The notes under the pieces were generated by a model. The model ran no database searches and had not been told where the DNA came from. It saw only the letters and a list, made by a program, of their open reading frames with translations. DNA of 37,561 nt from Bacteroidetes bacterium ADurb.Bin008 (lineage in GTDB: Bacteria > Bacteroidota > Bacteroidia > Bacteroidales > Tenuifilaceae), in NCBI GenBank assembly GCA_002071445.1, contig MWFE01000068.1, positions 1 to 37,561 on the forward strand, read 5' to 3'. Below, piece by piece: positions 25,208-34,442 of the stretch; the first letter of the stretch is position 1; each line of letters begins with the position of its first letter. The translations under genes were made by a program, and so were the position numbers.

Positions 25208-25399
25208 CGATTTTACAATTAAAAAAATAATCCTTGCGTTCAAAAAAATGAACAAAGCAAAAAAACGAGACTACAAAAACTCAATGGTCAAGAAAAACAA
25301 TTGCCATTTAATGATGCTGTCCAAATAGAACAGGGATTTTTGAATCCAGATCCTATTACAGCAGGGTGCTAAAGTAGCAATATAATTTATTCGATAACT

Positions 25400-26407
25400 T
25401 TATGGCAAAGTTTTTCTCTTAAGAATCTCCTCCGATTTCATGATCAGTTCCACGTATTGCGAACGCCTATAGGCAAATGGATCTTTCAAATTTTTTCGCG
25501 ATAGTTTGCCCTTAAAATCATCTATACTCTTATATCCCTTGCTATCCATCCATGCCTCAAGCTCGCCAAGGATGGTTTTAATCTGCTTAGGCCCATGCCT
25601 ATAAAGTGCGCTAACCACCTGAAAAGCAGATGCCCCAGCAAGCAAAGTTTTTACCGCATCTTTTCCTGTTTCAATCCCTCCCGAACTGGCAATATCTGCA
25701 TTGATATTTCCATAGAGCAGGCCCGAGAAACGAATGGCAAGTCGTGCATCGTAGCTGCTGCTGGGGACAATGCTCTGTTCAAGGCTCTCTTTCTCAATGT
25801 CAATATCGGGTTGAAACAACTTGTTGAACAGTACAAAACCTTTAACTTTTTCTGCATCCATACGCTTTATAACGGCTAATGGATTGGTGTAGAAAGGGCT
25901 GAGCTTAACGGCAATGGGAATCTTTATTGCATGCGCCACGCTTTTCAATACGTCAACCTGCTTCTGAATCATTTCAGCGCCCGTGGTTTCAAAATCGCGT
26001 GGGGTGATATAAAAATTCAGTTCTATGGCATCCACTCCGGTTTGTTCAATCTGCTGTGCAAATTCAACCCATGTATCGTCGCTCACAGCGTTGAGGCTGG
26101 CAATTACCGGAATACCCACATTCTCCTTGGCTCTTTTCAGGTTCATCAAATGCTCCTTGGCACCTGCATGCTTCATCACCGGGAACAATCGTCCCATTTC
26201 GGGGTTACGATCCGAGTACTCGTCCATTGCATCCATCATATCCATCTCTTCGAGCTGAATTTGCTCCTCAAAGAGCGATTTGAAAACAATGGCCCCGGCA
26301 TCCTCCAATGTTTTTAACTTTTCAGGATCGGAAGTGAGGGAGCAAGCACCGACAATCAACGGGTTTTTAAGTTCTAACCCCAGGTAATTCGTTTTTAAGT
26401 TTGCCAT
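25400..26407 (-). CDS. Dihydroorotate dehydrogenase-like flavoprotein without the usual catalytic loop
   Basis: A 335-residue cytoplasmic TIM-barrel of the DHOD/PreA group, probably binding FMN. TNYLGLELKNPLIVGACSLT, IPVIASLNAVSDDTWVEFAQQIEQTGVDAIELN, PIAVKLSPF and the phosphate-binding end IASSGGIETGKDAVKTLLAGASAFQVVSALYRHGP are typical. In true class 1A enzymes the strand ELN continues as xSCPN with the catalytic Cys. Here it reads ELNFYITPRDFETTGAEM, without that Cys. A role in pyrimidine synthesis is therefore unlikely, and I leave the substrate open. The serine hydrolase gene ends 24 bases upstream on the same strand, so they may share a transcript. Confidence 0.85.
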   Translation of the reverse strand: MANLKTNYLGLELKNPLIVGACSLTSDPEKLKTLEDAGAIVFKSLFEEQIQLEEMDMMDAMDEYSDRNPEMGRLFPVMKHAGAKEHLMNLKRAKENVGIPVIASLNAVSDDTWVEFAQQIEQTGVDAIELNFYITPRDFETTGAEMIQKQVDVLKSVAHAIKIPIAVKLSPFYTNPLAVIKRMDAEKVKGFVLFNKLFQPDIDIEKESLEQSIVPSSSYDARLAIRFSGLLYGNINADIASSGGIETGKDAVKTLLAGASAFQVVSALYRHGPKQIKTILGELEAWMDSKGYKSIDDFKGKLSRKNLKDPFAYRRSQYVELIMKSEEILKRKTLP

Positions 26408-26431
26408 GATTTTTACTTTTTTAGTTACTAT

Positions 26432-27481
26432 TTAGTTGTTCTTATACGCTTTCAACACATTGGTAATAAGCTCTTCTTGACTATAGGTCCACTTATGATC
26501 GGCAAAATTTTGTCCATTGAAGGCAATCACAATACCCTTGTCAGGGGCTACGTAAACATACTGATCGCCATAACCTGCTGCAAAAACAAGCGGATTGCCA
26601 TCGGGCTGCTTGCCCACCCACCAGTGTAAACCATAGTTTACCTTACCTGCATCTGCCAACGGAGCAATTGAACTTTCAATCCATCCCTTGGAAACTATCC
26701 TGGTATCACCCCAAACCCCTTTGTTGAGAATAAGGGTTCCAAACTTGGCCATATCGCGAGTGGATAGAAATAGCCCTCCCCAAGCGGGTACACCATTCCC
26801 TTGGTAGCTGTCCCAATGGTATGTGCTTATATTCATCCTTTTAAAAAGGCTATCCTCAACAAAACGCTGGAAAGGAACACCCGAAGAGCGAGAGATTATT
26901 TCTTTTATTAACTCCGACAAGAAACTGTTATAGCAGAAATTACATCCCGGAGCCGTGCTCATGGGTTGTTTCAATACCAACCCACACCAGTTCTCCCGGC
27001 TATGGCTGTACTCTATCAATGGGTTTCCCGCATAGGAATAGTGAATATTCCACTCATCCCATTGCAAGCCACTGGTTTGGGTTAGCAAATGCCTAAGGGT
27101 TATCTGCTGTTTCAACGTATCTTTGTCAAAAATCTCCTTATACTCAGGAAAGTAGTCCTTTATCTTCACATCGAGCGATGGAATATACCCCTTGTCAATG
27201 CACATCCCGGCAACTAAAGAGGTTATGCTCTTTGTAACTGAGCTGATGGGGTGTAGTGTGGAAAATTGAGAAAAGCCATAATACTTTTCGTACACTATTC
27301 TTGGCCCTTTGTAAATAATCAGGCTGGAAATTTTGCCGTACAGATCGTTCCTTATGTCAGCATCGATGGCATCCAGAGCTTTGGTATCGAAGGGATTGTT
27401 AATGGGGATAAATGATGGAAAAGAAAGCAGGGCTAAAAGCAACCCTAAGAGCAAAGCGTAACGATGTTTATAGTTTGTCAT
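26432..27481 (-). CDS. Beta-lactamase-fold serine hydrolase (class C/EstB type)
   Basis: A 349-residue exported hydrolase. A signal peptide or anchor covers about residues 8-25. The nucleophile motif is SVTK (S81, K84) in HPISSVTKSITSLVAGMCIDKG. The second motif Tyr lies in CNFCYNSFLSELIKEI, and the third-motif region is AAGYGDQYVYVAPDKGIVIAF, where the usual HxG reads AxG. RHLLTQTSGLQWDEW is also a family landmark. Members include esterases, peptidases and non-antibiotic hydrolases, and nothing here suggests a true beta-lactamase. It lies 24 bases upstream of the DHOD-like gene. Confidence 0.9.
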   Translation of the reverse strand: MTNYKHRYALLLGLLLALLSFPSFIPINNPFDTKALDAIDADIRNDLYGKISSLIIYKGPRIVYEKYYGFSQFSTLHPISSVTKSITSLVAGMCIDKGYIPSLDVKIKDYFPEYKEIFDKDTLKQQITLRHLLTQTSGLQWDEWNIHYSYAGNPLIEYSHSRENWCGLVLKQPMSTAPGCNFCYNSFLSELIKEIISRSSGVPFQRFVEDSLFKRMNISTYHWDSYQGNGVPAWGGLFLSTRDMAKFGTLILNKGVWGDTRIVSKGWIESSIAPLADAGKVNYGLHWWVGKQPDGNPLVFAAGYGDQYVYVAPDKGIVIAFNGQNFADHKWTYSQEELITNVLKAYKNN

Positions 27482-27650
27482 AGCTCAGGGATAAATAACT
27501 CTTAAACTTAATAAAATTAATCTGCCGATATACCCTGCAAGCCGAATTTAACTTTCCTAATCTAAAACTATTCTACGCCTTAATTGTTCAATGCTTCTCG
27601 TACAAAATAGGATTAATGTTCAATTTTTTTTTAACAACGTTAATCAATCT

Positions 27651-28829
<1,179 letters not shown>

Positions 28830-28847
28830 ATCTTTATAAAAATAGAA

Positions 28848-28885
28848 AGGTTCTTTTTATCAAGGAAACCCGATAAAAAGAACCT
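28848..28885 (-). terminator. Perfect 14-bp hairpin before the C-S lyase gene
   Basis: AGGTTCTTTTTATC (28848-28861) pairs perfectly with GATAAAAAGAACCT (28872-28885) around a 10-base loop. It lies between the stop of the small helical protein gene and the ATG of the lyase on the same strand. The T-rich stretch after it on the minus strand is interrupted, so it may be a weak terminator or a leader structure. Confidence 0.55.
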
Positions 28886-28901
28886 GAACAATAAAGGCTT
28901 A

Positions 28902-29189
28902 CTACTGCTTGCTCAACTCGCTGAGTTGAGAAAATGAGCTATCGATAAAGTTGAATAAATCGGTATAGATGCCCTTGAAATGTTGCTTGAGCTGTTTAGT
29001 GTCTAAATCCTTATCGGGATTATTAACCCTCTCTATCAACTTGTTACGACTAATGATGAGATCATTAATTATTCCCACCACTTTCTCCTCGTTCTTCCGA
29101 TTGTAGAGCATCATATATGTGTAGCAATCCGATATAACTTCGCTCACCAGAAAATCAATATCCTTTTTAATATTTCTAATGCTTGCCAT
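28902..29189 (-). CDS. Small conserved helical protein of unknown function
   Basis: A 95-residue cytoplasmic protein, no signal or membrane segment, almost entirely helical by eye: MASIRNIKKDIDFLVSEVI, a YNRKNEEKVVGIINDLI helix, RNKLIERVNNPDKD and a C-terminal helix ending FSQLSELSKQ. Proteins with this MASIRNIKKDI start are, from memory, widespread in Bacteroidota without an assigned role. The start at 29189 is preferred to an ATG at 29225, because the latter overlaps a good -7 box (29223-29230) and would come before the transcript start. Confidence 0.8.
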   Translation of the reverse strand: MASIRNIKKDIDFLVSEVISDCYTYMMLYNRKNEEKVVGIINDLIISRNKLIERVNNPDKDLDTKQLKQHFKGIYTDLFNFIDSSFSQLSELSKQ

Positions 29190-29222
29190 AGCTTTAACAA
29201 TTAGTAGTGAATAATTGAGGTA

Positions 29223-29230
29223 CAAAAGTA
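29223..29230 (-). promoter_or_regulatory. -7 box for the small helical protein gene
   Basis: TACTTTTG on the minus strand matches TAnnTTTG. Transcription should begin near 29216, which fixes translation at 29189. Confidence 0.5.
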
Positions 29231-29292
29231 GCAGAAAATAGGTAGTACCTGTCGGATAAATACAAGAAAAAGAAGGAAAGAATTAGCGTGGA

Positions 29293-29688
29293 TCAGGAGT
29301 ATGGCACGCAACGGTAGTTTAGATTGATATCCGGTAGTTCAAAAAGCACCATCCCCTCATTCAGTAAATCCTCATCTTCCTGATGATAATTCCATATCAC
29401 TTCAATATCAACGCCTTTGCTCTGAAAATTGGAGATGCGCTTCATCACTTCTCTCAGATATTTATACGATGAAGAGTTAATGTATTTAAAATTGATATCA
29501 ACGGTAATCTTTACCCCGTCTCCATCCATTAACTCCTCGTAATACTCATCAAGCCAATCAATTATACTCAAATAGAATTCTTTGGCATTCTCGGGATGAG
29601 AGATGCCGGAAATGGAAAAGATCCTTTTTTCAGGATCGAAAAATACTTCGGGTGTATCAATTGCCCCCTTAATTTTTAACGCTTTCAT
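29293..29688 (-). CDS. SiaC-like regulatory phosphoprotein (DUF1987)
   Basis: A 131-residue cytoplasmic protein with the STAS-like fold of SiaC. TPEVFFDPEKRIFSISGISHPENAKEFYLSIIDWLDEYY is typical. The segment FKYINSSSYKYLREVMKRI corresponds to the region where Pseudomonas SiaC is phosphorylated on Thr by SiaB. Here the position reads Ser within a run of three. In Pseudomonas, SiaC controls a diguanylate cyclase through the SiaA/SiaB phosphatase/kinase pair. No SiaA, SiaB or GGDEF protein is in this window, so partners must be elsewhere or the use differs. Confidence 0.88.
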   Translation of the reverse strand: MKALKIKGAIDTPEVFFDPEKRIFSISGISHPENAKEFYLSIIDWLDEYYEELMDGDGVKITVDINFKYINSSSYKYLREVMKRISNFQSKGVDIEVIWNYHQEDEDLLNEGMVLFELPDINLNYRCVPYS

Positions 29689-29871
29689 TTTTCCATTAAA
29701 AACTTGAGTAAAGATACTCTCTTTTTTTCTCTGTCAAAAAGAACTACTGTAAAATAAACAAACGATTTGACCAAGCGTACAAAATTGGTTCTGAAGAGTA
29801 CTTTTCGTTATACTAACAGAAACAACCCATTTTGTGTTGTATAGAAAAGAACTATTATTTTTCTGCTCAAT

Positions 29872-30468
29872 TTACCATTCGGGATACTGATAATGACCTA
29901 TAATGCTATATTCAAACAGGCAATCGGAAATTTCCTGCCCGTTGCCAATGTTATGTACTATTAAATTTCGTTTCCCATCATGGGATTTTTGGTTAATCAC
30001 TATTCCAATGTGAGTAGTGCCACCACCCAAATCCCAGGCAACAATATCGCCCGGCTGGTAATCCTCGGGGTTTGTGGTGATTGCCTTTATCCGGCCATAC
30101 CGTGAAAAGTAAACCATCAGGTTGGGTACTCTTCGATGGTCAATATTCCTATCGGGTTTGCTTAGCCCCCAGTTATTGGGATAAAGGTGGAAGTTGGCCT
30201 TCATATCCTCGTGTACTTCCTTCTGCAAATCGATACCCAGTTTTCGGTATGCCCTCACCACCACATCAGTACATACGCCTCTATCTGCCGGCAAATCGCC
30301 ATTAGGGTAATCAAGGACATAGTAGTTGGGATCGTATATCACCCTAATCTTGGTTAGTTCAATAGCAGCGTCCGAAAGCATACTGCCAAATGACTGTTTG
30401 TCTTGCTCCTGAACAGCAAAAGAGCAAAACAACAACATGGAAACAATGCCTAATAAATTCTTTAGCAT
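29872..30468 (-). CDS. DUF1287 NlpC/P60-like exported protein
   Basis: A 198-residue exported protein of the DUF1287 family (E. coli YijF is a member), distantly related to NlpC/P60 cysteine amidases. The signal peptide is at about 1-19. The likely catalytic Cys is C66 in DRGVCTDVVVRAYRKLGIDL, and the likely His is H153 in GGGTTHIGIVI after PGDIVAWDLG. HRRVPNLMVYFSRYG and YNIxG-like IVHNIGNGQEISDCLF are family features. A peptidoglycan or peptide amidase role fits the fold but is not proven for this family. It stands alone between the SiaC-like gene and the exporter operon. Confidence 0.85.
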   Translation of the reverse strand: MLKNLLGIVSMLLFCSFAVQEQDKQSFGSMLSDAAIELTKIRVIYDPNYYVLDYPNGDLPADRGVCTDVVVRAYRKLGIDLQKEVHEDMKANFHLYPNNWGLSKPDRNIDHRRVPNLMVYFSRYGRIKAITTNPEDYQPGDIVAWDLGGGTTHIGIVINQKSHDGKRNLIVHNIGNGQEISDCLFEYSIIGHYQYPEW

Positions 30469-30541
30469 AATTAAGCCTGTTCAATATATAACTAAAAAAG
30501 GGTTATTATGTTGCTTATGAACAGTTAATACCCCAAAAGTA

Positions 30542-32788
30542 TCAGGCCACTTTCCTATAACCGCGCACAGCTAAAACGGATAGCATGACGCCAAAGATTA
30601 ACAACGCCAACAAATCTTTACCAACGTCCATTAGCCCTGATCCTTTCAGCATAACCATGCGGGTGACACGCATCTGGTACATCATGGGGTTGAAGTAGTT
30701 CATCTTTTGAGCCCAAAGGGGCATGCTATCGGTAGGGGTGAAAATTCCGCCCATAAGCATAAAGATGATAAAGAAGAAAAATGCCACAAATAGGAACTGC
30801 TGCTGCGAGTGCGAGTAAATGGAAATAAGTAACGTAAGTCCCATAATGCCAACTAAATATATGGTAGCGCTTAGAAAGAGCAGCCCTATGCTACCCACAA
30901 AGGGCATATTGAAGAAAAGCTTCCCAAGTATCAGTCCAAACGCCAAATCGAACAGGCTGATTAGCAGGAAGGGTATCATTTTGGAGAGAATAAACTGGTG
31001 CTTCTTAATGGGCGTAACGTTTATCTGCTCGATGGTGCCTATCTCCTTTTCCTTCACAAGATTAATTCCTCCTAAAACCATCCCAATAAGGCTGATAAGT
31101 ATGGTGAGAATGCCCGGTAGCATGAAGTGCTTGTAGTTGAGCATCTCGTTGTACCAGATTCTGTGGGTTACTTCTACCTGCTTAAGCATGGTGGGGGCAT
31201 GCTTCCCAACGCTTTCGAGGGCTATATCCATATTCATATCGTTCACAATGCCGCTGAGGTACACCCACGAAAGCTGTGCAGTCATGGCGTTGATGGCATT
31301 CACCGAAACCATTATTCGGGCAGGATGACCATTGCCAATATCTCTGCCAAACCCTGAGGGTATTTGAATGGCCATATGGTTTTTATCGCTGTGAAGCAGG
31401 CTGTTGGCCTCATCTTCACTTTGCGTAAACCGGGTAATACGGAATACACCCGAAGACTGTATGGCACTGAGCAGTTGGCGCGAATGGGCGGTCATATCCC
31501 TGTCAATAACGCATAGGTCAACCCGCTTTATTTCCAGCGTTACGGCGGGAACAAATATAAGCAGTTGCAGAATGGGAATGCCAATAATGGCCTTGCCGAG
31601 AAACACGTCACGGAAAATCTGCTTAAACTCCTTCCTTATCAGATATAGCACTGTTCTCATGGCAATTATCCCCCTTCTACTGTAGTCTTTTTTTTTAAAA
31701 CTATTGATACTCAGCCAAATAAAAAAAGCAGACATAAGGCTCATCACCAGGGTCTCTTTCCATACATAGCCTATCCCAAGGCCCTTTATCATTATATTCT
31801 TTATGGCAATCAGGTAGTATTTTCCGGGCACCAGATACGAGGCAATGCCGTACCCATATGGCATATTCTCAACAGGAAAGATAAAGCCCGACAGGATAAT
31901 AGTGGGTAGCAGCAACGACATGAGCGAAATGAAAATGGCCTGCTGCATATTATTGGATACGGTGGAGATGAATATGCCCAACGATAATCCCAGCAGAATG
32001 TATAACATGCTGACCCCGATTAGCAGCCATAAGCTGCCCCTAATGGGCAATTCAAATACCAGCCACGACATCCACAGGATTACCAAAACGGTGATGAACG
32101 ACAGAACCATGTATGGGACTACCTTGCCAACAATGATATGCCCCGCCCTTAGCGGCGAAACCAGCAGCACCTCCATGGTGCCAAACTCCTTCTCACGGGT
32201 TATGGCAATGGAAGTCATTAGCGCACTGATGAGGATTAGCACGAAAGCCATTACGCCGGGCACAAACATAAACTGATCTTTCAGCTCGGGATTGTAAAAC
32301 ATCCTCACCTCGGGCTGTATGGCAAAGGTTACTCCGGCGTTAAGTTCGTTTTGCTCCCTGCTAAAATCGTTGACTATGGCCGTGGCATAGTTACACACAA
32401 GGGTGGCATAGTTGGGCTCGGTGCCGTCGGCAATAATGCTCAGGGATGCCTTTCCACTTGCGGCAAGGTCGCGCCCAAAATCCTCTCCAAAAACAATGAC
32501 AGATTTTACCTTTCCGCTGCGTAGCACGCGATCTATATCGTTGTAACTATGCAGATTCTCTTTCAGCCTGAAAAATCCCGATGAGCAGAGTCTGTCCGAT
32601 AGGCTGAGCGAAACCTCGTCTTTCGACAGGTCGAGAATGGCAATGTTGGAATCGTTTATCTCCAACTTAATAACAAATCCGAAAAGTAGAATTTGCACAA
32701 CGGGAATACCAAACAGCACGATTACCGTTCGTGGATCTCTGAAGATGTGGATAAACTCCTTGACAACAAATCCCAATAGCCGTTTCAT
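30542..32788 (-). CDS. ABC-2 exporter permease, tandem fusion of two subunits
   Basis: A 748-residue inner-membrane protein made of two complete ABC-2 permeases in tandem. Each half starts with the same pattern (KEFIHIFRDPRTVIVLFGIPVVQILLFG at 10-37; RKEFKQIFRDVFLGKAIIGIPILQLLIF after residue 384), then a large periplasmic domain and five membrane helices with REKEFGTMEVLLVSPL and KEKEIGTIEQINVTPI at the ATPase-coupling helix. The second half begins at an internal Met (M377, ATG at 31660). Just before it the coding strand has nine consecutive A (SFKKKDYS), followed by AAGGGGG, which looks like a ribosome site. A one-base change in the A run would end the first half at a normal permease C-terminus. 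Start overlaps the preceding ATPase gene by 4 bases (ATGA). Confidence 0.9.
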   Translation of the reverse strand: MKRLLGFVVKEFIHIFRDPRTVIVLFGIPVVQILLFGFVIKLEINDSNIAILDLSKDEVSLSLSDRLCSSGFFRLKENLHSYNDIDRVLRSGKVKSVIVFGEDFGRDLAASGKASLSIIADGTEPNYATLVCNYATAIVNDFSREQNELNAGVTFAIQPEVRMFYNPELKDQFMFVPGVMAFVLILISALMTSIAITREKEFGTMEVLLVSPLRAGHIIVGKVVPYMVLSFITVLVILWMSWLVFELPIRGSLWLLIGVSMLYILLGLSLGIFISTVSNNMQQAIFISLMSLLLPTIILSGFIFPVENMPYGYGIASYLVPGKYYLIAIKNIMIKGLGIGYVWKETLVMSLMSAFFIWLSINSFKKKDYSRRGIIAMRTVLYLIRKEFKQIFRDVFLGKAIIGIPILQLLIFVPAVTLEIKRVDLCVIDRDMTAHSRQLLSAIQSSGVFRITRFTQSEDEANSLLHSDKNHMAIQIPSGFGRDIGNGHPARIMVSVNAINAMTAQLSWVYLSGIVNDMNMDIALESVGKHAPTMLKQVEVTHRIWYNEMLNYKHFMLPGILTILISLIGMVLGGINLVKEKEIGTIEQINVTPIKKHQFILSKMIPFLLISLFDLAFGLILGKLFFNMPFVGSIGLLFLSATIYLVGIMGLTLLISIYSHSQQQFLFVAFFFFIIFMLMGGIFTPTDSMPLWAQKMNYFNPMMYQMRVTRMVMLKGSGLMDVGKDLLALLIFGVMLSVLAVRGYRKVA
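31688..31696 (-). other. A9 homopolymer at the permease fusion point
   Basis: On the coding strand, nine A encode three Lys (residues 365-367) eleven codons before the internal ATG of the second half. With ten A the frame reads KKKRLQ then TAG. With eight it reads on to TAA five bases before the ATG. The site is prone to polymerase slippage and to sequencing error. Confidence 0.8.
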
Positions 32789-33525
32789 ACCGTCTTCTCT
32801 TTTGGCCGTGCAATGCTCACAAATACCTCCTCAATGGACGATGCATTATACTTCTCCTTCAGCTCGGCGGGGGTACCCAGGGCCACAATGCGCCCCTGGT
32901 CCATAATGCACACCCTGTCGCAGTACTCGGCCTCATCCATATAGTGGGTGGTAACAAACACCGTGATTCCCCGTGCCGCGGCGGCATATATCTGCTCCCA
33001 AAACTGACGGCGGGCAATGGGGTCAACGCCCCCCGTGGGCTCGTCGAGAAACACAATCCTGGGCTGATGGAATATGGCCACCGAGAATGCCAACTTCTGC
33101 TTCAGCCCAAGGGGCAAGCCTCCAATCAGCCTGTCGGCATACTCTTCAAACTCCAATTGCCTTAACAACTCATCCATTCGCTGTTTTATCAGGCTGCTGC
33201 TCATGCCGTATATGCCACCATAAAGAGTGATGTTCTCCCTCACAGTCAGGTCGTTGTATAGTGAGAACCGTTGGCACATATAACCGATGTTTCGCTTTAT
33301 CTTTTCGCCCTGCCGTTTAGCATCGAAGCCCGCCACCATCACATTCCCGCCGGTGGGGCTCGAAAGCCCCGAGAGAATGCGCAGTGCAGTGGTTTTCCCT
33401 GCTCCGTTGGCACCCAGAAAGCCAAATATTTCGCCTTCGTACACCTCGAAGTTCAGGTGGTCGTTGGCCACAAAGTTGCCAAAACGTTTCACCAGGTTTT
33501 CTACCCTTATCACCACTTCTCTCAT
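32785..33525 (-). CDS. ABC exporter ATPase 2 (degenerate signature motif)
   Basis: A 246-residue nucleotide-binding subunit. Walker A is GANGAGKTT (38-46), Walker B VFLDEPTGGVDP (157-168), and the switch His is intact in VTTHYMDEAEYCDRV (H194). The signature motif, normally LSGGQ, reads LPLGL (137-141), followed by the usual KQKLAFSVAI. YbhF- and YhiH-type exporters have a similar LPLG-type variant as far as I recall. It overlaps the neighbouring ATPase and permease genes by 4 bases each (ATGA). With ATPase 1 it should form a heterodimer on the permease. The gene order mirrors the two halves of the fused E. coli YbhF. Confidence 0.94.
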   Translation of the reverse strand: MREVVIRVENLVKRFGNFVANDHLNFEVYEGEIFGFLGANGAGKTTALRILSGLSSPTGGNVMVAGFDAKRQGEKIKRNIGYMCQRFSLYNDLTVRENITLYGGIYGMSSSLIKQRMDELLRQLEFEEYADRLIGGLPLGLKQKLAFSVAIFHQPRIVFLDEPTGGVDPIARRQFWEQIYAAAARGITVFVTTHYMDEAEYCDRVCIMDQGRIVALGTPAELKEKYNASSIEEVFVSIARPKEKTV

Positions 33526-34442
33526 GGCTCTCTCTCCATTAGTTCCAGAAATCTATCCTCAATACCGGGGCTTATGGGCTCTATGGTTACATTTTCTATC
33601 CCCTTTTCATGTAGATATTGGAGTAGGGTGGCGTGGTAACCTTCTGTTTTGAAAGTAACGTGTACCGAGCTGCCAAAGGGGTGGGCGGTATGCACATGGG
33701 GATTGGCCCTAAGGGCCATGATAAGACTGTAGTTTTCAGTCCCTTGAACGCTGTATAGTTCCCCTGTAAAGCCTTCCATAATGGCTGTGGGCGTGTCAAT
33801 GGAGAGCAGTTGCCCGCTTTGGATAAGAGCCACCCTATCGCAACGCATGGCTTCATCCATGTAGGGGGTGGAAACCACAGTGGTAATGCCATGCTCCCTA
33901 AGCCCACGGAGCAGTTCCCAGAACTCCACCCTCGATACTGCGTCCACCCCTGTGGTGGGCTCGTCGAGCACCAGCAGCGCGGGGCGGTGTATCAGTGCGC
34001 ACGATAGTGCCAACTTCTGCTTCATACCACCCGATAGCTTGCCTGCCAGCCGCTTGCGGAAAGGCTCAATTTGCGAGTACACATCGGCTATAAGGGCGTA
34101 GTTCTCCTTCACCGTGGTGCCAAACACCGTGGCGTAGAAGTTTAGGTTCTCCTCCACTGTCAGGTCGTGATACAGGCTAAAGCGGCCGGGCATATAGCCA
34201 ATCTGCTTTCGCAGGGTGCGGAATTGCTTCACCACATCGTGCCCCAGCACGGTGAGCGAACCCGAGTCGGGTGTGAGCAGGGTAGCGACAAGCCTGAAAA
34301 GGGTGGTCTTCCCGGCCCCATCGGGGCCGATAAGCCCGAATATCTCACCTCGATTCACCTCCAGGTTGATATCCCTTAGAGCATGCAACTTACCATAGCG
34401 CTTGCCCACATCCTCTGCCCGTATGACCACTTTATCTGCCAT
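33522..34442 (-). CDS. ABC exporter ATPase 1 (switch His replaced by Pro)
   Basis: A 306-residue nucleotide-binding subunit with a C-terminal extension of about 85 residues. Walker A is GPDGAGKTT (39-47), the signature LSGGM is good (136-140), and Walker B is LVLDEPTTGVDA (157-168). The H-loop reads VSTPYMDEAMRCDRV, so the switch His is replaced by Pro (P193). The extension (about 225-306) contains the EGYHATLLQYLHEKGIENVTIEPISPGIEDRFLELM ending seen in drug- and O-antigen-type ATPases. Its ATG follows directly on the TAA of the adaptor gene (TAAATG) and its end overlaps ATPase 2 by 4 bases. It probably pairs with ATPase 2. Confidence 0.94.
   Translation of the reverse strand: MADKVVIRAEDVGKRYGKLHALRDINLEVNRGEIFGLIGPDGAGKTTLFRLVATLLTPDSGSLTVLGHDVVKQFRTLRKQIGYMPGRFSLYHDLTVEENLNFYATVFGTTVKENYALIADVYSQIEPFRKRLAGKLSGGMKQKLALSCALIHRPALLVLDEPTTGVDAVSRVEFWELLRGLREHGITTVVSTPYMDEAMRCDRVALIQSGQLLSIDTPTAIMEGFTGELYSVQGTENYSLIMALRANPHVHTAHPFGSSVHVTFKTEGYHATLLQYLHEKGIENVTIEPISPGIEDRFLELMEREP

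Noticed and set aside
26432..27481. Antibiotic-resistance beta-lactamase
   Set aside because: The SxxK motif is there, but the third motif is AxG and the layout fits the broad serine hydrolase/esterase group. No neighbouring beta-lactamase regulator is present.
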